Source of the DNA: a virus
Direction: 5' to 3' (one strand)
Length of the DNA: 64,000 nucleotides
IMG/VR virus record: IMGVR_UViG_3300024329_000004
Span: 105,566 to 169,565 of that record
The notes beneath the pieces were generated by a model. That model searched no databases. It saw nothing but the letters and a program-made list of their open reading frames with translations, and was not told the DNA's origin. A program made the translations under genes and the position numbers. Position 1 is the stretch's first letter. The number at the start of each line of letters is the position of its first letter. Below, in pieces: positions 1-9,794 of the stretch.

Positions 1-552
1 TATCATGCTTTTAGTTATTACATTAAAGGATTGAAAAGATTCTCCAGTTGAGGTTAATGTTTGAGATTCATATTCTCCCTGAATTACAGGAATATAAATA
101 TAATTTGCGTTTGATTTTTCTAATCTAAATTGATCATTACTTGTTCTCAGGGTGTATTTAAGACCGTTGTCTTTGCATTCTATAATAGCATTGGATGGAA
201 TGTTTAAAGCATCACCAGCAATATCATCTAAACCCTGCACTCCTAATCTAAGCTTTAATTCACCTGAAGCGGCAGCTCCTCTAAATGAATCATGTCCTGC
301 TAATCTTGAGAGTCCATATATTGATTCTGGGTTTTGAGCTGTAAGAATATTTTGCTCTACTGTAGAATCTTCAATGTAGAAGAATATTAATCTTCCTATT
401 TCTGAAATAACGTCTAGGATTTGTGAAAACGGAGAGGCTGTTGTAAATGCACCTTCTACCTCGCCATATATCCTAGTAATATAGGATCTAATGTCGTCAA
501 TCATTTCTCCAGCTTTTATTCTGGAAGTTGATAAAAATTTATTATCTGCCAT
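1..552 (-). CDS. 6: Baseplate wedge protein, gp6-like (partial, C-terminus outside window)
   Basis: The reading frame is open from the ATG at 552 down to base 1, giving 184 residues starting MADNKFLST with no stop, so the gene is cut by the window edge. The N-terminus (MIDDIRSYI, then an SQILDVISEIG helix and AQNPESIYGLSRLAGH) resembles the gp6/baseplate J family, whose members form the wedge ring of contractile-tail baseplates. It lies directly after the gp25 homologue in the same direction, as expected for a baseplate wedge operon. The family call rests on these motifs and on context; the C-terminal domain cannot be seen. Confidence 0.75.
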   Translation of the reverse strand, partial: MADNKFLSTSRIKAGEMIDDIRSYITRIYGEVEGAFTTASPFSQILDVISEIGRLIFFYIEDSTVEQNILTAQNPESIYGLSRLAGHDSFRGAAASGELKLRLGVQGLDDIAGDALNIPSNAIIECKDNGLKYTLRTSNDQFRLEKSNANYIYIPVIQGEYESQTLTSTGESFQSFNVITKSMI

Positions 553-569
553 TTTTATTTTTAGTTTTA

Positions 570-923
570 TTATACGTAAACTCCAAGTTGATATCTATTA
601 TCAATTCTTATATCTACAAACACTGCATGTCTGTCAACTTCTTTTGTGAAATCAACATCAACAGTTACGTTAAATTTTCTAGCTAAAGGAACATATTTAT
701 AAATCTGTTCTGCAACTACTTTTTTTAATAAATAGTCATTATAACTTAATGAATATACATAGTCTTCTAAATTAGCTCCGAATTCAGGATCACCTAAAAC
801 ATCTCCTCTTCTCGTAAAAAGAACAGTTTCTATCTGCGTCATCAACCTAGCTAATTCAGAACTAATTTCTAATTTGCTTGGATCGAATCCAGGATCTCCT
901 TTTGCTTTTATATAAAACTCCAT
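570..923 (-). CDS. 25: Baseplate wedge subunit gp25-like
   Basis: 117 residues, the usual size for the gp25/GPW family. The sequence has family hallmarks: an N-terminal region followed by an ELARLMTQIETVLFTRRGDVLGDPEFGA-type segment (residues about 24-51) and a YVYSLSYND loop, then a beta-rich C-terminus ending in YQLGVYV. gp25 is the most conserved contractile-tail baseplate wedge protein and helps nucleate the sheath. It sits between the gp6-like gene and a 277-residue structural protein with short gaps, so the genes are probably co-transcribed. High confidence. Confidence 0.93.
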   Translation of the reverse strand: MEFYIKAKGDPGFDPSKLEISSELARLMTQIETVLFTRRGDVLGDPEFGANLEDYVYSLSYNDYLLKKVVAEQIYKYVPLARKFNVTVDVDFTKEVDRHAVFVDIRIDNRYQLGVYV

Positions 924-939
924 TTAACTATATATTCTA

Positions 940-1773
940 TTAAGAATGCATCATCCAATCGGTGCCTTCATCTGTTTTTATTTCTTCAATCACTGCTTCC
1001 AGTTCTCCTTCACCTAAACCCTGAATTGCGTCTGCATTGACTTCAATATTTCCAGGTAAAGCAAAACCAAATATACTTAACTTTTGTCCTAATGAAATTT
1101 TAATCTTTGCAGCACAATATCTAAAGAATGCTTCATCTTCAAATAATGCACACTCTGGAATTGTTTCATATACTTCTAATATAATATCTCTGTTAGGGGT
1201 TTCTCCAGTAAATTTAATCTCATGTGTTAGTTGGTTATAGTGATAGCCAATGGGGTTTTCTAGAATTTGTCTAGCCATATCAAAGAAACTTTCATTAACC
1301 ACATAATATTGAAGGTTCTCTGCGGCATCTACTACACCATCTCCACTGAACATTCCAGTATACATCATTCTTTCGATAGCAAAATCACCTTGTGAAAATC
1401 TAATATCTGTTCCACCTGCATACTTTGATCCAGTTTCAAAACATCCATATACTGAATAAACTTCTCCACCACCTGTAACTGGATCCATCTTTGGAAGAGT
1501 AAAGCATCTTCTAGATTTAAAAAGATTAGACTTAAAAAGTTCTTTAGGTAAAACCATAAAGTTTTCTTTCATCGAATACTCGTAATTTTTATAGAACCAT
1601 TTCTTTGCTCTCTTGACAATATTCTCTACTTCTGATTTTGGAAGATTCATAGGAATCATACAAGACCCTGTTACTTCCGATGCCAACTCATTTACAAAGT
1701 CGTTAAAGCATTTATTATCATCCCATGTAGGTTTATCTAAGTGGCTATTATTACCTATTATATTATCACTCAT
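940..1773 (-). CDS. Putative virion structural (neck/baseplate-type) protein
   Basis: 277 residues with no domain recognised for certain. The C-terminal part (EDEAFFRYCAAKIKISLGQ, then a GFALPGN segment and an acidic helix) resembles a phage neck or adaptor-type protein family in which a YxxxFFxRYxxAxxKxxxG helix precedes a proline-glycine loop; this is a weak resemblance seen by eye. The gene lies between gp25 and an amidoligase-like gene inside the baseplate operon, so a virion role is likely. It could equally be a baseplate protein unique to this group. Confidence 0.5.
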   Translation of the reverse strand: MSDNIIGNNSHLDKPTWDDNKCFNDFVNELASEVTGSCMIPMNLPKSEVENIVKRAKKWFYKNYEYSMKENFMVLPKELFKSNLFKSRRCFTLPKMDPVTGGGEVYSVYGCFETGSKYAGGTDIRFSQGDFAIERMMYTGMFSGDGVVDAAENLQYYVVNESFFDMARQILENPIGYHYNQLTHEIKFTGETPNRDIILEVYETIPECALFEDEAFFRYCAAKIKISLGQKLSIFGFALPGNIEVNADAIQGLGEGELEAVIEEIKTDEGTDWMMHS

Positions 1774-1789
1774 TTTGTTTTAGTTATTT

Positions 1790-3085
1790 TTAAACTTCCG
1801 TATAAAGTATTTTTTCAGTGTTGTCAAACTTTGCAGTTCTTTTATCGTATTTACCGTCTCTAAATATACCTCCTTGCATCGTCCCTTTCATTATTCCATT
1901 TCCGTATATGTAACAGTCTTTTAATACACAAGACTGGTGAACGTATGAACTTTCTAATTTAGATGAATTAACCTGTGTAGATTGATAGAAATTACACGTA
2001 TGTATGTCAGATCCATTTATGTCACATCCGAAGAAATCACAATTTGTGAATTCTCCTCTCAAAGAACATCTTACAAATTCATATCCTTCTAATTCTACAC
2101 AATATGATAAGTTACCATGATCAACTTGAATTACACCATTGTCGGCATCATAGTTAATATGCCCTTTTGTTAATTCACCATGTGTAAATAATCTAAGAAC
2201 TCTTTCTCTAATATTAGGCCAGTGTAAATCTATTATCTTTTCATTGTCATTTAAATCAACCGTTAATTTAACATCTTGATTCCAACCTGTATTAATGGTT
2301 TTCCAATCTTTTCTAGCCTTTATAACTCTTTCATTCTTAGCAAGAATTTTTCTAAGCTCTATTGAATTAAGATTGTTAAATTGAACATTACCCGTGCTAT
2401 TCCATAGTTGAGTTATAAAAAGATCTAGCATTTGTAGAATCTTAGAAGTTTTCTTTTCCCAATCTTTTCCACCGAGATATCTAAATTCTAAATAATTCTT
2501 ATGTCTTTTTTCAAAGTTAATTCCGTAATATTTAGAATCAGGATATATGAAATTACTAGGAGTAATATTTAATCCATCATAGAAATAAGTATCTGACTTA
2601 GGTAAAACGAATTTAATTGATTTTGCGTATGCAGAATCTTTTCTTTCAGGAAAAAACTTAAAGACTTGACTTTCTTTAAAATCTAAAATAAATTTAAGAA
2701 CATTCATCTTAGATATTCTATGTTTATTTTCTATTTTATCTGTATCGAAAGAAAGGTTTAAGTGAATAGAACTTCTATCATTCGTATATCCATTTTCTTC
2801 TATCCATTTACATACTTTAATAATCATCATCCTTGCAGCATAATACGGCTGTGCGCCTGTTACGAGTTCCATTAGTTTTTCACCACCTGACATATCAGGT
2901 TCAATTTTAAACTCATCTCTTGTAACTTCAAAATCACTATGCGCCTTTGCTTCTACTCTAATCTTTTTACCTAAAAGACCCGCTAACTCTTTAGCAGTCG
3001 TATCGATATCCTTGTTAGAATAAAATTCAAATTCAACACCTACCAGTGCATTCTTTAATATGTCTGAATTATTAATATTATTCAT
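1790..3085 (-). CDS. Amidoligase-like enzyme fused to a pentapeptide-repeat tail
   Basis: 431 residues. Residues about 15-22 read VGVEFEF, followed by SIHLNLSF near residue 105 and LEFRYLGG near 200. This pattern matches the amidoligase group of the carboxylate-amine ligase (glutamine synthetase/glutamate-cysteine ligase-like) fold, which forms ATP-dependent amide or isopeptide bonds. From about residue 335 the sequence changes to pentapeptide-like repeats (GEFTNCDFFGCDINGSDIHT), which usually form a right-handed beta-helix. It sits in the baseplate block between structural genes, has its own late-type promoter upstream and follows a terminator. The target of ligation is unknown. The amidoligase call is fairly firm; the combination is unusual. 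Confidence 0.68.
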   Translation of the reverse strand: MNNINNSDILKNALVGVEFEFYSNKDIDTTAKELAGLLGKKIRVEAKAHSDFEVTRDEFKIEPDMSGGEKLMELVTGAQPYYAARMMIIKVCKWIEENGYTNDRSSIHLNLSFDTDKIENKHRISKMNVLKFILDFKESQVFKFFPERKDSAYAKSIKFVLPKSDTYFYDGLNITPSNFIYPDSKYYGINFEKRHKNYLEFRYLGGKDWEKKTSKILQMLDLFITQLWNSTGNVQFNNLNSIELRKILAKNERVIKARKDWKTINTGWNQDVKLTVDLNDNEKIIDLHWPNIRERVLRLFTHGELTKGHINYDADNGVIQVDHGNLSYCVELEGYEFVRCSLRGEFTNCDFFGCDINGSDIHTCNFYQSTQVNSSKLESSYVHQSCVLKDCYIYGNGIMKGTMQGGIFRDGKYDKRTAKFDNTEKILYTEV

Positions 3086-3113
3086 TTACGTAATTATATA
3101 ACTTAAGTTGGTT

Positions 3114-3123
3114 TATATATCTC
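3114..3123 (-). promoter_or_regulatory. Late-type promoter motif (GAGATATATA on minus strand)
   Basis: The octamer GATATATA on the minus strand lies just after the terminator at 3145-3170 and before the amidoligase gene. The same octamer recurs in front of about ten other minus-strand genes. Its position between a terminator and a gene start supports a promoter; recognition by a phage late factor is inferred. Confidence 0.5.
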
Positions 3124-3144
3124 TGTTAGATACACTATAACGTG

Positions 3145-3170
3145 AAAAAGCCCGAGTGATCGGGCTCTTT
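3145..3170 (-). terminator. Rho-independent terminator after the S1 gene
   Basis: AGCCCGA and TCGGGCT form a perfect 7-bp stem with a 4-base loop; on the minus strand it is followed by TTTTT. It lies 21 bases after the stop of the S1-domain gene. Confidence 0.88.
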
Positions 3171-3190
3171 CAACTAAATTATAGATTTGA

Positions 3191-4519
3191 TTATAGTTTA
3201 AGGAATACTTTTCTAGTGTCTTCTTCAACTCTGATCACTTGAACAGTAATATCTGCACCTTTTGATATGTCTTTAATATCTATGTTTTCAGGGAATTCAG
3301 ATACATGTAAGAGTCCTACTACACCTTCTTCTATTTCTACAAATAAACCATAGTCTTTAGTAGATTTTACCTTTCCTACCACTTCAGTTTTCTTAGTATA
3401 TCTTGAAGAAATACCTTCCCATGGATCTACTTTCTTTTCAGCAGGAGAACCTTGAACAAGTGTAATTTTTCTTTCATTAATAACTTCTTTAACATAGAAT
3501 TTAATCTCTGTTCCTGGCTCTAAAGATCTATCTCTATGTGCCTTTGAAGTTTCAGTATCTAAGTCGTTAACGTGAATCATACCAGTTAAACATCCTTCAA
3601 ACTCAACGAATACGCCGTATTTTGCAGAACCAGTAACGTGACCTGTTCTTTCAACTGTAATATCTTCTTGTATTGTTTTGAGTGTATTAGGAATAAGAGC
3701 TCTTAAATATGCTCTATGTGAAACTACCACAGTTCCTTTTTCTTCCGAATAACTTACAGGTACTACATACATTTCCGTGTCGATGATTGATTCAAAGTCA
3801 TGCAATTTATTTACACCAGCTAAAGAACCTGGCATAAAGCAATCAATTCCTTGAACTTGAACAATATATCCTCCACCTGGAATCATTTTAGAAACAATAC
3901 CACTATATGCTGTATTTCCATCGTCAATAGATGCTACGATTTCTTTAATAACTTTAGTCTTAAGACCTTCAGTCACAGAACCTATCATATATTTCTTGAC
4001 ATTCATTGAAGTATCGGCGATCAATTGAACATCGACTTCAACTCCTTGTTTTAGAAGTTCTCTTACTTCTGTAGTTTCTCTTGATAAATCTACATAGATT
4101 AATTCTCTATATCCTACATCAATTGATGCCCATTCGGAATCAACTGCATACACCTTTCCAGTATAGCTAGCTCCTAATTGTAAAGAATATAAAGTATTTG
4201 AAGTTAGTGAATGACCTTCCATTAGGTCAAATAGTTCTTGGGCGTATGATTCTCTGCTATATACCTTTACACCTTTAGGTGTTTTAATATGTGGATTGGG
4301 TTTCCTAAGCTTAGTTACACATGTTGCCTCATATTGGTCCCACATGAATTCTCCGTTTTCATCCATATAATTTGTATCTGGACCGGGAGTTGGTTTTTCC
4401 GGGGTTGCGGCGTTTAATGAAGTTTCTACTTTAACTTCTGTTTCTTGGTTAGCTTCTGTAAGCTGTGTAGTTGTCGAGAGTCTTGGTCTCTTTTGTTTTT
4501 GAGTTGTCTTTGTTGACAT
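3191..4519 (-). CDS. Four-domain S1 RNA-binding protein (ribosomal protein bS1 homologue)
   Basis: 442 residues. After a disordered Thr/Gln/Glu-rich N-terminus (1-60) come four S1/OB-type domains at about 113-185, 203-270, 290-357 and 376-442. The last two carry the standard signature: GHVTGSAKYGVFVEFEGCLTG and GKVKSTKDYGLFVEIEEG. Bacterial bS1 has four to six such domains and brings mRNA to the 30S subunit. The gene is embedded among baseplate genes and followed by a strong terminator. It probably acts in translation of phage mRNA, perhaps with the phage bS21 at 24142-24339. An RNA-binding role unrelated to the ribosome is possible. Confidence 0.85.
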   Translation of the reverse strand: MSTKTTQKQKRPRLSTTTQLTEANQETEVKVETSLNAATPEKPTPGPDTNYMDENGEFMWDQYEATCVTKLRKPNPHIKTPKGVKVYSRESYAQELFDLMEGHSLTSNTLYSLQLGASYTGKVYAVDSEWASIDVGYRELIYVDLSRETTEVRELLKQGVEVDVQLIADTSMNVKKYMIGSVTEGLKTKVIKEIVASIDDGNTAYSGIVSKMIPGGGYIVQVQGIDCFMPGSLAGVNKLHDFESIIDTEMYVVPVSYSEEKGTVVVSHRAYLRALIPNTLKTIQEDITVERTGHVTGSAKYGVFVEFEGCLTGMIHVNDLDTETSKAHRDRSLEPGTEIKFYVKEVINERKITLVQGSPAEKKVDPWEGISSRYTKKTEVVGKVKSTKDYGLFVEIEEGVVGLLHVSEFPENIDIKDISKGADITVQVIRVEEDTRKVFLKL

Positions 4520-4566
4520 TTACTTTGTTTTTTAAAAGGGTTAATGTATGTTTTACTAGTTATATA

Positions 4567-6285
4567 TCAAATTACGGTGGCGTCAAATCCTATCATTGGA
4601 ACGTAAGGAACAGTAGGAACTGGTATACCACCCATATAAATAAATTTCATTTCACTAAGATGCGTAAAATAAGAATATGCAAGTGCTTTAGCCACTGCAT
4701 TGGCTGCACCTTCCCTATCTAATCCATAATCTTTACCTGAATTAAGAGCTCTTCTTAAATTATCTGCTAATTTCCTTTGATTTCCGTAACTAACTCCTAT
4801 GTATTTTCCGCCTAAAGGAGGAACAGATAAACATGGTGGTGTCGGGGGATCAGTTGCAAATGGCTGTATTGTTGCATCTTTCCAATATTTAAGAGTTGCC
4901 TTTGCAAGTTCTTTATATGGATCATCTTTACTTCCACCTTCTGCTAACATTGCAGCTTCAATTCCCATTTCTACTATTAAAGTATTTCTAATTTGCTTAG
5001 CTAAAGTTCCCGTTTTAGACATATCTATATTCACAATAGAATCCTGTGTTTCGTCGTTTTCAGTAAGAGGACATCCTTGCCATTTTTTTCTTAATTCATC
5101 TTCTAGAAAAACGGGTTTAACTTTATTTTTTTTAAAACCATAGTCTTGTTTACCGTTCCATGTAAATTCTGTAATAACATACTGAGTTAATGCAGGTGGC
5201 ATTTTATTATTTTCATCAAAAGGCTCCTGTATTTTTAAATTAGTTAATTTAAATGGATATCTTACTTTTAATTTTTCGGCAGGTTCCATTTCTTCATATC
5301 CTACGGGTAATGTAGTATCAAAGGGCCATGGATATTTAATAGCTTGTATAGAATCTTTCTTTAATGCGGTTTCCTCACTGTATAAAAACTTTCCATCGCT
5401 ATCTACAGTTGGATGGCACTTCTTTATTTCATCAATTACATATTTAGAAACTAGTAGATGAAATTCACCATCATAATTTCTATTATTATTATTTATTGAA
5501 ACACCCGAGGAAGATTTAAATGATTGCCAACCCCAGTCTAATCCCTTTAGTGTAGATATGGCTGCCTTCCTGTTATTGTTCATCTGCTGAATGTCTTGAT
5601 TACTAAATCCTGAACCGCCAACCCCAGCTGTGGAATTGCTTCTAATTTCATTAGTTCCCATCCAAGTCGCCCAGTGCCAAAAATCCCATCTTTTATCTCC
5701 GTCAGAAATATCCTCAAATTGCATTAATAATCTTGTTGCAAATATTCTAGCTAATTCATCGCCGGTTTCTTTACCATCTAAGCGATGAAACTCGAAGAAT
5801 TTAAATCTATATAGGTTTTCTGCTTCGTCATCCTTAAACTCTTCCAGATACTTGTCAAGCTCTTCAGTTGGCTCGTATTGTATACCTCCTGAAATTTCAC
5901 CTTCTAGTTTATTATATTCAGGATCATTGTCTTTTCCTGCAATACTTAACCTGGAAGCTGCGCCAGCTGCACTCGCCAACCATGTTGCAATTCCTATTTT
6001 CTTTTCTTCGGTGTCTGGTGTTTCCATGACAGGTTCTCCTTTTTCAAAAAGGTCAGTGAACCAATGTTCATAGCTTGCTATGAATGCACTCTCCCCGGGT
6101 GATGATTCATGAGGTGCCATTCCTGGAATACACGTTGCATTAGGACCAGAACCTTTTTTAACATCAATCGTATATTGTGTGGCTAATAATTTACCGAATT
6201 CTGCGGCACTAGTCGGTGGGGCAGTAGGTGCGCTTAAAAGAAATCCTTCTACTTCACTAATAAAATTAGTCCAATCTGCAGCCAT
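4567..6285 (-). CDS. Large virion protein of unknown fold, baseplate module
   Basis: 572 residues, no recognised domain. It begins MAADWTNFISEVEGFL and has no signal peptide or membrane segments. It is rich in Trp, Asn and acidic residues. The gene lies directly downstream of the gp5-like gene (2-base gap), so a baseplate or tail-tip role is likely from context. A late-type GATATATA motif (4561-4568 on the plus strand) overlaps its stop codon and probably serves the next gene. Confidence 0.6.
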   Translation of the reverse strand: MAADWTNFISEVEGFLLSAPTAPPTSAAEFGKLLATQYTIDVKKGSGPNATCIPGMAPHESSPGESAFIASYEHWFTDLFEKGEPVMETPDTEEKKIGIATWLASAAGAASRLSIAGKDNDPEYNKLEGEISGGIQYEPTEELDKYLEEFKDDEAENLYRFKFFEFHRLDGKETGDELARIFATRLLMQFEDISDGDKRWDFWHWATWMGTNEIRSNSTAGVGGSGFSNQDIQQMNNNRKAAISTLKGLDWGWQSFKSSSGVSINNNNRNYDGEFHLLVSKYVIDEIKKCHPTVDSDGKFLYSEETALKKDSIQAIKYPWPFDTTLPVGYEEMEPAEKLKVRYPFKLTNLKIQEPFDENNKMPPALTQYVITEFTWNGKQDYGFKKNKVKPVFLEDELRKKWQGCPLTENDETQDSIVNIDMSKTGTLAKQIRNTLIVEMGIEAAMLAEGGSKDDPYKELAKATLKYWKDATIQPFATDPPTPPCLSVPPLGGKYIGVSYGNQRKLADNLRRALNSGKDYGLDREGAANAVAKALAYSYFTHLSEMKFIYMGGIPVPTVPYVPMIGFDATVI

Positions 6286-6287
6286 TC

Positions 6288-7013
6288 TTATTTATTTTCT
6301 TGTTGATAATCAGGGTGTTTACTTTTCAAAGATGCAACACCCGATGGGGTAGGAGGTAATGAAACCGCAGTTCCTGATGGACCAACTCCGGTTGGATGTA
6401 TATGGTTTTCAAAAAGAGTTAAATACTCGTCTAACCATGCTTCTAGTGATTTACCCCTTACAGCGGGTTCTGAAGTATCTTCTCCACTTTCACCTGTATT
6501 ACTTAAATATACGTCTCCTGAATCTATGAATATTCTATCGTCCGTAGAAATTTTAATATCACCTACTTCGTCGATTTGAATTATAGGTCTTTCTTTTGCG
6601 CCAAATCCTCTGGTAATTACAAGACCATCTTCTTCTGAGTGATAAATTCTTACGTTTCTTTCAGCATCATACACTAAACTGATTACATTTTCAGCATTGC
6701 CTGCACCATCTAAAATATCTTCTTTAAGAAAAAGATTCTGCTCTATTTGAAACCAATATTCAGGATGATATAAATTTCCATTATCAAATCTAGCTGAAAC
6801 TATATCCCCTATTCTTGGAACATGATGTGAACCTACTGCATTTCTATTCATAGGAGTTGCCCATGGAATAGCATCATCCGGTAAATTATCATATTTACCC
6901 AGGACCTTAACCTTACATCTACCTAGTTTAAGAGGATCGACATTATCGATAACTTCTCCTAACCAATGAGTGTCTCTAAGATTATCAGTATTTAATTCTT
7001 TTTCTGTTGACAT
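6288..7013 (-). CDS. 5: Baseplate central spike/hub protein, gp5-type OB-fold
   Basis: 241 residues. The N-terminal part (HWLGEVIDNVDPLKLGRCKV ... IPWATPMNR ... PRIGDIVSARF) is the OB-fold of gp5/gpV spike proteins. A short beta region follows, and the C-terminus contains NHIHPTGVGPSG, a motif common at the end of these proteins. There is no lysozyme domain, unlike T4 gp5. The protein would trimerise at the tip of the tail tube. It is flanked by hub- and tube-cap-like genes. Confidence 0.85.
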   Translation of the reverse strand: MSTEKELNTDNLRDTHWLGEVIDNVDPLKLGRCKVKVLGKYDNLPDDAIPWATPMNRNAVGSHHVPRIGDIVSARFDNGNLYHPEYWFQIEQNLFLKEDILDGAGNAENVISLVYDAERNVRIYHSEEDGLVITRGFGAKERPIIQIDEVGDIKISTDDRIFIDSGDVYLSNTGESGEDTSEPAVRGKSLEAWLDEYLTLFENHIHPTGVGPSGTAVSLPPTPSGVASLKSKHPDYQQENK

Positions 7014-7016
7014 ATA

Positions 7017-8273
7017 TTAATCGTTTATATTACCAAGGGATTGGGCTGCTGCATCGTTTAGTGCAGCTCCTACTGTCGCACTAGTATCTACATTAAATAC
7101 ATTCTCTGCGATGTTAGAACCAATATTATCTACTCCATCAGAAACACCTCGTAAGGCGTCTTGATATATGTTTTCAAAATTAGGAACTCTACCTCTAATA
7201 CCGTCCCTTGCACCTTGAACTAATTCATCTTTCTTTTCTCTTGCTAATCTGTTCAGGTCGTTTAAACCTCTTTCTCCTATTTCTTTAAGTTTAGCTAGCG
7301 CCTTATCTTTTAAAAGACCTAATATCCCATCAGCTTCATAATTTTCAGAATCATGTGCTGGGGATAATGCGTTAGGTATAGTATCAGAAACAATTCCATT
7401 TAATACTCTTGCATCCATACTATCTACAACTTCATATTGCATTTCAATAGTTTGTCTAGCCTGTTCGCCTGGATTTTTAGTAAGATCTCCAAATATTTCA
7501 GAACCTGTGTTTAAGGCAAATTCACATTCACCGAATCTAAACATAAAGAAGGGTCTATTGTCAGATCCTGATATACCTTTGTTTGAATTATCAACTCCTA
7601 GGCTTGGTTTCATATTTCCAGGAAAACCCTTAATAGCAGCCAAGTCTATCTTTTTAGGAACCCCTGATAATGTAATTTTAGACATGTTTTGGATCTTTCT
7701 AACCTCAGTAACATATACTATCATTGAAAACTTTCTTAAATTTTCAGGTAAAATCCAATTCCATTTAACTTCGTCAAACACTGCTTTTCTATAAAGGTGC
7801 ATAAGACCAGAAACTCTAAGGTTAATAGATTCTAAACAGCTTAGTGTTAACTTAGCATCATCGCCTCCGTAATATGGAGTAGTAGGATTAAAATTTGTAA
7901 TTGCTCTATCAACACCCTGTAATCCTTGGAAAAACCACGGTGTATTTCTATTTATGTCTAGTAATGCCTTTTTAAATTTAACTAGAGCATCTAATCTTTC
8001 TTCATAGAATTTAGTTGATCCCGCAGAAGCACTTGAACTAAGTGCAGATAATCTATTAGTGTCTTTGCTACTTTTTTTAGCTGACTCCGGCGGCTTTTTT
8101 GTAGCTCCTAATTGATTAACGTAGAATTCTTCGGCCGCTCCAGATAATAGAGGCGAATTAGTATGATCGCTTACGTTAAATAATATAACAAACGATAAAA
8201 AAGTCGGATCCTGATATGGCGACTGTGCTAATTTACCTTTTTGAAAATCTAATTTACTTTTAAAATCTGACAT
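7017..8273 (-). CDS. Baseplate/tail-tube-associated protein (gp48/gp54-region type)
   Basis: 418 residues. The core contains PYYGGDDAKLTLSCLESINL and a RKAVFDEVKWNWILPENLR segment. That arrangement resembles contractile-phage tube-cap or baseplate-tube junction proteins in which a tube-like beta domain follows a helical stretch. The C-terminal third (about 300-418) is helical with Gly/Asn loops. It is placed between gp5-like and hub genes. The exact T4 counterpart cannot be fixed from sequence alone. Confidence 0.62.
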   Translation of the reverse strand: MSDFKSKLDFQKGKLAQSPYQDPTFLSFVILFNVSDHTNSPLLSGAAEEFYVNQLGATKKPPESAKKSSKDTNRLSALSSSASAGSTKFYEERLDALVKFKKALLDINRNTPWFFQGLQGVDRAITNFNPTTPYYGGDDAKLTLSCLESINLRVSGLMHLYRKAVFDEVKWNWILPENLRKFSMIVYVTEVRKIQNMSKITLSGVPKKIDLAAIKGFPGNMKPSLGVDNSNKGISGSDNRPFFMFRFGECEFALNTGSEIFGDLTKNPGEQARQTIEMQYEVVDSMDARVLNGIVSDTIPNALSPAHDSENYEADGILGLLKDKALAKLKEIGERGLNDLNRLAREKKDELVQGARDGIRGRVPNFENIYQDALRGVSDGVDNIGSNIAENVFNVDTSATVGAALNDAAAQSLGNIND

Positions 8274-8304
8274 ATAGTATATATTATTATTTGATAGGGT
8301 TTAA

Positions 8305-9783
8305 TTATCCTTTAACGTTATTTAATCTACTCGGCCATTCTCTTCTTAATAGAGTAAGTTTTTGAATAATTCCAGTAGACTCCTTATATATGTATTTAAT
8401 TCCACCTATTACATAATAACCTGTTAAAAATTCATCTTTAACCTGATCTGCGTTTAAATCATTTACGCTTTCAACTTCTTCTTCATTTTCTGTTTCAAAT
8501 CCCTTTTCATCTTTATCGCCACCTATACCCTGCTGTGCAGTCATTTGTGTAAACCCACTTTTTAATATTTGAATAGGTATTTTTTGCCACAAATGAATTC
8601 CAGGATTAAATGTCTTTAAGGTTATTTCTAACTGCATTTTATTCATTTCATCTAAATTCTGTTGATTGCTTAATGCGGCAAATGAATAGTTAAGATGTAC
8701 ATTTGGCATATCATCTGATTGAATAGGGAGCCTTCCCATGTATTTTGATTTTACCTCTTTAGTATATCTGTCTTCATCTCTTCTTCCCTTTAGCGGCTCC
8801 TCAATGTCCTTCATACTATCACTAGCGAGTGGTTCTATTTCATGAGCAACAACACCAACAGAGTCGTTCTCAAAATATATCATTTTTCTTTTATAGCCGT
8901 TCTTTTTAGAAAGTCCGCCTGAATTGTTAACTAAGTTATAGCTTTGTATGAATGAATTAGTAGAATTCATAGACGAAGCGTTAGTTAGCATGTTAGGTAT
9001 TCCTATTGCGTTTGAAGTCTGTTCTTCTCCATCTTCATCGAAATCTATTTCAAAGTTAATAAGTGTTTCATCCATTCCATCTTCTGAATTTAAAAGAGCA
9101 TTAATATCTACGAAACATATATTATAATAAGGATCGATACAATATGTCTGAAAACTATCTTCACCGACATATGAATGTTCCACTAAATTATTTAAAAATT
9201 CTATATTAGGTTGACATGCATTAAGTGCTTTCATTGCGTCATCCGATGAATCAATGTTAGTTGCTAATCCTAGTTTTAAATTATTAGCAAATTCTTCTAT
9301 CTGTTCTCTAGATGTTCCTTCATACGAAGCACATCCTTCTGAATATAATGTAGGTACTTTCATCGTACCCTGTATAGAAAATTTAGTGCCACTAGTGGCT
9401 TTTTTCAAATCGCCAGTAGCAGGGCCTCCTATTTCATCTATATCAAAATCTATTCTAATATCTTTAAAAGTGTCTTGTTGTCTTGCTGCAATTCTAACTG
9501 AAACGACATCACCATCTCTTGGAATTTGATCCGCATCAAAGGTTCCTCTAGTGTCTATTATAGTTAGGGCTAATTTAGGAATTTTAGTACTACAATCAAT
9601 TTCAAATCTCTTAACATCTTGTCCCGTAAATGAAGCTCCATTAATAACTACCATTGGAATAGGACCTCCTATTTCATGGCTCATTTTCTGTCCACCCTCA
9701 TCTTCACCATGTGCATCAAACTTTATTGTGTCTAATTCCAATGAGTGTTCTATTACATTTAGAATGTGATTATCTATCGGCAT
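8305..9783 (-). CDS. Baseplate hub protein (gp27/gpD-like)
   Basis: 492 residues. The first 110 residues (VINGASFTG ... RFEIDCSTKIPKLALTIIDT ... IPRDGDVVSVRI) match the first beta-domain of hub proteins such as gpD and gp27, which accept a small-amplitude tube-like fold. A later LVEHSYVGEDSFQTYCIDPYYN segment fits the second hub domain. The C-terminal segment (DEFLTGYYVIGGIKYIY) matches the final hub beta-strands. Context with the gp5 spike gene supports the hub role. It would connect tube and spike. Confidence 0.78.
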   Translation of the reverse strand: MPIDNHILNVIEHSLELDTIKFDAHGEDEGGQKMSHEIGGPIPMVVINGASFTGQDVKRFEIDCSTKIPKLALTIIDTRGTFDADQIPRDGDVVSVRIAARQQDTFKDIRIDFDIDEIGGPATGDLKKATSGTKFSIQGTMKVPTLYSEGCASYEGTSREQIEEFANNLKLGLATNIDSSDDAMKALNACQPNIEFLNNLVEHSYVGEDSFQTYCIDPYYNICFVDINALLNSEDGMDETLINFEIDFDEDGEEQTSNAIGIPNMLTNASSMNSTNSFIQSYNLVNNSGGLSKKNGYKRKMIYFENDSVGVVAHEIEPLASDSMKDIEEPLKGRRDEDRYTKEVKSKYMGRLPIQSDDMPNVHLNYSFAALSNQQNLDEMNKMQLEITLKTFNPGIHLWQKIPIQILKSGFTQMTAQQGIGGDKDEKGFETENEEEVESVNDLNADQVKDEFLTGYYVIGGIKYIYKESTGIIQKLTLLRREWPSRLNNVKG

Positions 9784-9794
9784 TTATTTTAGTT

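Noticed and set aside
6288-7013. Lysozyme domain as in T4 gp5
   Set aside because: Only the OB-fold and a short C-terminal part are present in 241 residues.
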